Below are positions 59,196-64,000 of a stretch of 64,000 bases of DNA, piece by piece. How positions within the stretch are numbered: the first letter of the stretch is position 1; each line of letters starts with the position of its first letter. Made by a program: the position numbers and the translations under genes. The DNA is from Limnoglobus roseus (GTDB lineage: Bacteria > Planctomycetota > Planctomycetia > Gemmatales > Gemmataceae). Location: assembly GCF_008254045.1 (NCBI RefSeq), contig NZ_CP042425.1, positions 4,836,001-4,900,000 on the forward strand, written 5' to 3'. Under the pieces are notes generated by a model, which searched no databases, had not been told where the DNA came from, and saw only the letters and a program-made list of their open reading frames with translations.

Positions 59196-59245
59196 TGCCC
59201 CAAATCACCGGCCCGGCCGCACTCAACGACTCACACACTCAAGAA

Positions 59246-59500
59246 TCAATGCGTGCGACCGGGTTTGGCGTCCGCCTCACCCCCGCCTAGTTGCCCGAGG
59301 ACCCGCGGATTGCCCTCCTCGTCCTCGGTATAGACCATCCACACCCGGCCGTCGCCATCGAAGTGGTATTCGATGGCGCAGTACTTCCAGATCATCGGCT
59401 GGCGCTGGCTGCGGGTCGGGACGCTGGTATCGGTTGGTTCGCCCAAGAGCCGCCGCAACTCATCGCGGGTCGCCCCCAACCCGACCGGCGACTCACTCAT
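59246..59500 (-). CDS. Small hypothetical protein
   Basis: 84 aa from the second Met at 59500 (MSESPVGLGATRDELRRLLG). It has GEPTDTSVPTRSQRQPMIWK then YCAIEYHFDGDGRVWMVYTE. The helix-then-three-strands order resembles small lipoprotein-less BamE/SmpA-like or immunity-like folds, but that is only an impression. It is followed by the Cys-rich small gene and RNase III in the opposite orientation of the response regulator. Confidence 0.55.
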   Translation of the reverse strand: MSESPVGLGATRDELRRLLGEPTDTSVPTRSQRQPMIWKYCAIEYHFDGDGRVWMVYTEDEEGNPRVLGQLGGGEADAKPGRTH

Positions 59501-59560
59501 CGCGGAGTCCTCCACCGAACCCTGGTTAGCAATTGCCCCACAAGGTCGGAACCGCCCGAC

Positions 59561-59827
59561 TCACACCTCTAACTCTGGCTTCCGCAACAACTGATGGTCG
59601 CGGTTGCCACGACAGATTGTGTAAATGCCCGGCACTTCCAGCGTCTCGCCGTGGAGCAACCGGCACTGGCTCTGTTTGAGCTTCGCTTTCGCGAAGTTCG
59701 CCCCCAGGCACGCGGGGCAAGAGAGGGCGTAGGTCTTCAGCTCGCGAGTCAGGCCGTCACTCCACTCGGCCGCGACTTTGTATTCGGCCGGCGAGGGGCA
59801 GGAATAGCAGAGGACCGGGTAGTTCAT
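59561..59827 (-). CDS. Small Cys-rich hypothetical protein
   Basis: 88 aa. Cys pairs LCYSCPSP and LSCPACLGANFAK suggest one zinc site; later QCRLL and ICRGN add single Cys. The order YKVAAEWSDGLTRELKTYAL then CPAC resembles a zinc-ribbon-like planctomycete protein. Its start lies 1 nt after the RNase III stop, so the two are co-transcribed. Confidence 0.6.
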   Translation of the reverse strand: MNYPVLCYSCPSPAEYKVAAEWSDGLTRELKTYALSCPACLGANFAKAKLKQSQCRLLHGETLEVPGIYTICRGNRDHQLLRKPELEV

Positions 59828-59828
59828 G

Positions 59829-60563
59829 TCAGTTCGACGGGTACGGCAACGGGTTGCCTTCGATCGCAGCGAGGGCGTTCAGGGCGGCCTTCAGTTCAGC
59901 TTCCTTCTTGTTCCTACCCCAGGCGGCTGGGTACATATGGCTGTTGATCTCGCAGCCTACCTTGAAGCACTTATCGTGGTCCGGCCCCTGTTCGTCCAAC
60001 AGATAATATCGCGGTGTGCCGCCGAGTTCCCGTTGGGCGACCTGTTGCAACGCCGACTTCGCGTTGTTGTTGATCGCGTCCTCTGCCACGGCCTCGATTT
60101 CCGGTTCGATGAACTCCAGCACGAAGGACTTCACCGTCTCCCATCCGCCGTCGAGGAACACCGCTGCGACGAGGGATTCGAACACGTCAGCTAACAGGTT
60201 CGCCGGGATTTCGCCGCGGTTCTCCATTCCTTTGCCGAGGAACAGGAAGTCGCCGAGGCCGAGTTCTTCGCTGAACTTCGCGCAGGTCTTGCGGCTGACG
60301 ACGACGGATTTCACCTTCGTCATGTCGCCTTCCTGGTAGTCCGGAAAGCAGTGGTACAGTTGCTCGCACGTCACCAACCCCAGCACGCTGTCGCCGAGGA
60401 ATTCGAGCCGCTCGTTCGAGCCGGCCCGCGTGTTCGCCCCGGACGTGTGCGTCAGGGCGGCCTTGAGGAGTTCGATCCGCTGGAAGCGATAGCCGATGAT
60501 CTCTTGGCACTTGTCCAGGACGGCCTGCTCGCGGGTGGTGGTTCGTTCCGTGGTCGGAGGCAT
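59829..60563 (-). CDS. rnc: Ribonuclease III
   Basis: 244 aa from ATG 60563; the frame is open to 60626 without a better signal. The RNase III signature is NERLEFLGDSVLGLV, with further acidic catalytic residues in LLADVFESLVAAVFLDGGW. The C-terminal dsRNA-binding domain reads NAKSALQQVAQRELGGTPRY and ends GRNKKEAELKAALNALAAIE. It cleaves double-stranded RNA in rRNA maturation. The N-terminus is slightly extended (PPTTERTTTREQAVLDKCQE). Confidence 0.96.
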   Translation of the reverse strand: MPPTTERTTTREQAVLDKCQEIIGYRFQRIELLKAALTHTSGANTRAGSNERLEFLGDSVLGLVTCEQLYHCFPDYQEGDMTKVKSVVVSRKTCAKFSEELGLGDFLFLGKGMENRGEIPANLLADVFESLVAAVFLDGGWETVKSFVLEFIEPEIEAVAEDAINNNAKSALQQVAQRELGGTPRYYLLDEQGPDHDKCFKVGCEINSHMYPAAWGRNKKEAELKAALNALAAIEGNPLPYPSN

Positions 60564-60739
60564 CGTTGGCCAATCGAATGAACAGGGAGGGAATGACACC
60601 GAAAACAGTAACTCGGTGACGGGCAACGAATTCCCGGCGGGACGGGCCGATCGGCCACGTCGGGCCGGAATGAATAGTCTAATCTTAGCTCAAAGTCCCG
60701 ACACGGCTACTGTCCTCCCGCCCCTGGCTGTAAAATCTT
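60564..60739. promoter_or_regulatory. Divergent promoter region
   Basis: 176 nt between rnc on minus and the agmatine deiminase gene on plus. AT-rich patches near 60673 and 60731 could hold promoter elements; no clear operator. Confidence 0.35.
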
Positions 60740-61768
60740 ATGGCGACCGTCTCTCCGTCGTTTCGAATGCCCGCCGAATGGGAGCCGCACGCCGGCACCT
60801 GGCTGGCCTGGCCGCACCGCACGTCCGATTGGCCGGGCAAGTTCGGGCCGATCCCCTGGGTGTACGGCGAGATCATCCGCACCCTCGCTCGATACGAGAC
60901 GGTGAACGTCATCGTCCGCGACGCCGACATGAAGGAGCGGGCGGCGGCGATCCTGAAGCGGGTTCACGCCGACACCGCGAACGTGAAGTTGCACACGATC
61001 CGCACCGACCGCAGTTGGGTCCGCGACTCCGGGCCGATCTTCGCTTACGACAAGGCTGGCAAGAAGACGGCCCTCGACTGGCACTTCAACGCCTGGGCCA
61101 AGTACCCCGACTGGCGGGTGGACGACAAGCTTCCCGGCATCGTGGCGAAGAAACAGGGCGTGCCGGCCGTGCAGCCGACGTACAAGGGCACGCGGATCGT
61201 CCTGGAAGGAGGCAGCATCGACGTGAACGGTGCCGGCCTCCTGCTGACCACCGAAGAGTGCCTGCTGAGCGAAGTTCAACAGCGGAACCCGGCGCTGTCG
61301 CGGGCGGATTACGAGGCCGCCTTCGCGCAATACCTCGGCGTGAAACGGGTGATCTGGCTGAACCGTGGCATCGACGGCGACGACACCCACGGCCACATCG
61401 ACGACCTGGCCCGCTTCACGAGTACGAACACGATCGTCACCGTCGTCGAGAAGAACGAGGCCGACGAGAACTTCGCCCCGCTGCAAGAGAACCTAGAGCG
61501 ACTGAAGGCTACAAAACTGACGATCGTGCCGTTGCCGATGCCGTCGCCGGTCATCTTCCGCAAGCAGCGCATCCCGGCCAGTTACGCCAACTTCTACATC
61601 GCCAACGGCGTCGTGATCGTGCCGACGTTCAACGACCCGCAGGACCGCCACGCCCTCGGCACGCTCGCCGAGTTGTTTCCCGACCGCGACGTGGTCGGCA
61701 TTCACTGCGTCGATCTGGTGTGGGGCCTGGGCACGCTGCACTGCATGACGCAACAGGAACCGAAGTAA
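60740..61768 (+). CDS. aguA: Agmatine deiminase / peptidylarginine-deiminase family
   Basis: 342 aa from ATG 60740. Family blocks: FRMPAEWEPHAGTWLAWPHR, TDRSWVRDSGPIFAYD, LEGGSIDVNGAGLLLTTEEC, DGDDTHGHIDDLARF and the C-terminal LGTLHCMTQQEP with catalytic Cys335. It hydrolyses agmatine to N-carbamoylputrescine and ammonia, on the way to putrescine. No other polyamine genes are adjacent. The stop overlaps the start of rsmH (TAATG). Confidence 0.93.
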   Translation: MATVSPSFRMPAEWEPHAGTWLAWPHRTSDWPGKFGPIPWVYGEIIRTLARYETVNVIVRDADMKERAAAILKRVHADTANVKLHTIRTDRSWVRDSGPIFAYDKAGKKTALDWHFNAWAKYPDWRVDDKLPGIVAKKQGVPAVQPTYKGTRIVLEGGSIDVNGAGLLLTTEECLLSEVQQRNPALSRADYEAAFAQYLGVKRVIWLNRGIDGDDTHGHIDDLARFTSTNTIVTVVEKNEADENFAPLQENLERLKATKLTIVPLPMPSPVIFRKQRIPASYANFYIANGVVIVPTFNDPQDRHALGTLAELFPDRDVVGIHCVDLVWGLGTLHCMTQQEPK

Positions 61769-62745
61769 TGCCGCCACGCTCCGACAAGCCCTGGTCCCGC
61801 AAGTTCCGCAAACCCGGCGAACGCTCGACGGCTGCGGGCGAACACGTGCCCGTCATGCTCGCGGAGTGCCTCGCCGCGCTCAACGTGCAGCCCGGCCACA
61901 TGGTCGTTGATTGCACCCTTGGCTTCGGCGGCCACTCGCTCGAACTGCTGAAGCGGGTCGGACCCGAAGGCCGGCTGATCGCCCTGGATCTCGACGGCGA
62001 GAATTTGCCGAAGGTTGAGCCGAAATTGACCGAAGTGGGCAACCCGTTCACGCTGCACCACGGCAACTTCGCCGGCCTCGCGTCGGTACTCGCCGGGCAA
62101 CCCGTCGATGGCGTTCTCGCGGACCTCGGCTTCTCCAGCATGCAGGTGGACGACGCCGAGCGCGGCTTCTCGTTCATGCGAGACGGCCCCCTCGACATGC
62201 GCATGGACCGCACCCGTGGGCAGACGGCCGCCGACCTGTTGAACACGATCCCGGTGGACGAACTGGCGACCGCGTTCCGCGAACTCGGCGACGAACCCGA
62301 AGCGGAGAAGATTGCCGGCATCCTCGTGAACGCCCGCGAGAAGAAGCCGTTCAGCCGCACGCAGGAGGTGCGCGACCTGATCCGCCACGGCGTCCCCGTC
62401 CGCACGGTCCGCCACCCCGGTTCGCCGCCGGAACGCAAGCAGATGCTCCTGCCCACGACGCGGGTCTTCCAGACGCTCCGCATCCTGGTGAACCGCGAAT
62501 TTGCCAACCTGCAACAACTGCTCCGAGTGATACCGACGGTCCTGAAACCGGGGGGCGTGGCGGCGATCATCTCGTTCCACAGCGGCGAGGACCGACTGGT
62601 GAAGGCGGCGTTCCGCGACGGTCAGCGGGCCGGCATCTATCAGGACGTGGCCGACGACCCGGAACGGCCGACGGAGGCCGAGAAGTCCGCCAACCCACGC
62701 TCGCGGTCGGCGAAACTGCGGTGGGCGAAGCGGGCAGCCGATTAA
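61768..62745 (+). CDS. rsmH: 16S rRNA (cytosine(1402)-N(4))-methyltransferase
   Basis: 325 aa from ATG 61768, overlapping the agmatine deiminase stop. RsmH/MraW blocks: EHVPVMLAECLAALNVQPGH, VVDCTLGFGGHSLELLKRVG, LIALDLDGENL, DGVLADLGFSSMQVDDAERG, FSFMRDGPLDMRMDRTRGQT and IISFHSGEDRLVK. It methylates C1402 of 16S rRNA. In many bacteria the gene begins the dcw cell-division cluster. Here it is next to aguA and a PDZ protein, in line with planctomycetes lacking a canonical dcw cluster. Confidence 0.95.
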   Translation: MPPRSDKPWSRKFRKPGERSTAAGEHVPVMLAECLAALNVQPGHMVVDCTLGFGGHSLELLKRVGPEGRLIALDLDGENLPKVEPKLTEVGNPFTLHHGNFAGLASVLAGQPVDGVLADLGFSSMQVDDAERGFSFMRDGPLDMRMDRTRGQTAADLLNTIPVDELATAFRELGDEPEAEKIAGILVNAREKKPFSRTQEVRDLIRHGVPVRTVRHPGSPPERKQMLLPTTRVFQTLRILVNREFANLQQLLRVIPTVLKPGGVAAIISFHSGEDRLVKAAFRDGQRAGIYQDVADDPERPTEAEKSANPRSRSAKLRWAKRAAD

Positions 62746-62747
62746 CG

Positions 62748-64000
62748 TCACGGCTGCATTGGCAGCGACAGTTCCATCGCCTTGCCGTTGCGGAGGAACT
62801 TCACCGGCACCTTGTCGCTGACCTTGTGGGCCGTCGCACCGTACACCAGCACGTCCGTCTCTCGCGGCAAATCCGCCTTGCCGTCGTAGCTCACGATCAC
62901 GTCGCCGACCTGGAATCCTGCGGCTTTCGCCGCCGCGTGCGGCCCGAACTGACCGACGTGCTGCGCACGCAAGGCCATGCCATCCTTTACGCTCGCCTTC
63001 GCCCGTTCCTCGACGGTGAGTGGCTCCAGCAACATCCCGCCGGTCGTCATCCGCCGCAGCGACCACGCCCCGGACCGCCACGAGATGTCATCCCGTTGTC
63101 GCCACCCGGCCGGGAGTTCCCACACGATCGTCAGGGGCTTTCCGCCGCGGCGAAGTTCGGCCTTCACCTTCCCGCCCTTCGCCGGCGTGTGGTGCAGCAC
63201 CCACTGCACATCCGCGAGGGACAGAAGCGGTTGGTCGTTCATCGCCACGATTTCGTCACCGGCCTGGAAGCCGGCGGCCGCGGCCGCGGAATCGGCATCG
63301 ACCCGCAGCACGGTCGCTTTCTCCTTCGGGTCGAAGATCAGCCCCTGGGCCTTCGGGTGCGGGTACGGCAGCAAGACTTCCTCCGGGATCGGTCCCTTCG
63401 CCCGGTACGCATCGCGGATCGCATCGCCGACTTGGTGACAGTGGATGCAACTTTGCACCACGTTCCTCTCGTAATTCAGCGTCGGCCCGTACTTCGCCTT
63501 CAGCGTCGGGAAGACTTCCGGCGTGGGGAATAGCGGTTCCGGCCCCCGCTTCGCGGCGAGCGCCCCCTTCACGTTCGCGTGCCGGCCGTGCAGGTCGAGC
63601 GCGCCTTGTAGGGCTTTCGAAAGGCCGGGGATCGACACGTCGCCGACCCACTCCTTGCGGTGCGACCGCGTGCCGAACCGGCCGTAGATCGTGCCGTCGG
63701 CGTTCAGCAGGAAGACCGCGAACGACTGGTCGTAGTCGTACTGGAAGAGGTTCAAGTCGAGGCCGTTGGTGGAGACGATCCGCACGCGGACGAACTTGTC
63801 GAGCAACGGCCGGAGGACCGGGTCCTTGTCGACGAGGTCGTCGTCGAGTTTGACGCACTCCTCGCACGGGATGCACCGCAGCACGACGACGATCGGCTTG
63901 TTCGCCGCCGTCGCCTCCGCGACGGCCTTCGGGTAGTTGTTGTAAATCCAGTACCCGTCCGCCTCGACCTTCACCTTGTCGTCGCGGACTTTCTTTTCGC
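62748..64000 (-). CDS. Thioredoxin-like / CxxCH / PDZ exported protein (5' end outside window)
   Basis: At least 417 aa; the frame is open to the right edge (KKVRDDKVKVEADGYWIYNN), so the 5' end, and probably a signal peptide, lies outside. A thioredoxin-like region has KPIVVVLRCIPCEECVKLDD (C-x2-C-x2-C) and FAVFLLNADGTIYGRFGTRS. Next comes VVQSCIHCHQVGDAIRDAYR, a heme-type CxxCH. Then two PDZ-like units: ADSAAAAAGFQAGDEIVAMN and HAAAKAAGFQVGDVIVSYDG. Such Trx-PDZ proteins occur in planctomycete periplasms; a redox or heme role is suggested by the two Cys motifs. Confidence 0.82.
   Translation of the reverse strand, partial: EKKVRDDKVKVEADGYWIYNNYPKAVAEATAANKPIVVVLRCIPCEECVKLDDDLVDKDPVLRPLLDKFVRVRIVSTNGLDLNLFQYDYDQSFAVFLLNADGTIYGRFGTRSHRKEWVGDVSIPGLSKALQGALDLHGRHANVKGALAAKRGPEPLFPTPEVFPTLKAKYGPTLNYERNVVQSCIHCHQVGDAIRDAYRAKGPIPEEVLLPYPHPKAQGLIFDPKEKATVLRVDADSAAAAAGFQAGDEIVAMNDQPLLSLADVQWVLHHTPAKGGKVKAELRRGGKPLTIVWELPAGWRQRDDISWRSGAWSLRRMTTGGMLLEPLTVEERAKASVKDGMALRAQHVGQFGPHAAAKAAGFQVGDVIVSYDGKADLPRETDVLVYGATAHKVSDKVPVKFLRNGKAMELSLPMQP

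Noticed and set aside
60496..61767. N-terminal extension of the RsmH frame back to 60496
   Set aside because: The upstream half overlaps agmatine deiminase in another frame and is Arg-rich nonsense. The RsmH family starts close to ATG 61768.

Overview
The window is high-GC bacterial chromosome that reads as a planctomycete of the Gemmataceae type. I base this on the mix of gene families: a TIGR03009-type secreted protein, a DUF1559 pseudopilin, Ser/Thr kinases (one with WD40 repeats, one with membrane helices) beside an ECF sigma factor, a double NIPSNAP protein, and several families that look lineage-specific. No rRNA, tRNA or CRISPR array was recognised.

Left flank (1-8733): the start of an exported sugar-binding lipoprotein diverges from a GntR/LacI-type regulator. 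A degraded stretch with a frameshifted gene follows, then a secreted protein. A tightly overlapped three-gene operon (GT2-GT4 fusion, GT4, coiled-coil methyltransferase) probably makes a surface glycan.

Integrated element (8734-34728, about 26 kb): two perfect 90-bp direct repeats bound it. The repeat is the last ten codons, stop and terminator hairpin of a Rad52-like gene that survives intact on the right. A tyrosine recombinase lies just inside the left repeat. Leftward genes include an AP2/HNH-like protein, a sigma-like protein, a three-Cys-motif/TcmP pair with unlike base composition, and a run of probable virion-type genes (tail-tube-like protein and neighbours). Rightward genes include an RNase H, an XRE-type regulator, a TIGR02996-like protein, small membrane proteins and a Cys-rich gene split by an insertion sequence. 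Three families occur as multiple paralogs inside the element. I recognise no terminase, portal, capsid, replication or conjugation genes, so it could be a satellite, a phage-derived particle element or a decayed prophage of an undescribed type.

Right flank (34729-64000): the Rad52-like gene, a phosphohexomutase, a stand-alone RNA ligase and a sugar/adenylate-ligase operon (epimerase, CapK-like ligase, GT2). Next come exported proteins, a kinase with an unusual DFN motif, a GSA-aminomutase-type aminotransferase, a ROK regulator and a lipoprotein. Then follow a pseudopilin, a NIPSNAP protein, an ECF sigma factor - WD40 kinase - DHDPS-family run, oxidoreductases, a response regulator, RNase III, agmatine deiminase, RsmH and the 3' part of a thioredoxin/CxxCH/PDZ protein. 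Most of this is ordinary core genome. Perfect hairpins separate many of the convergent genes.
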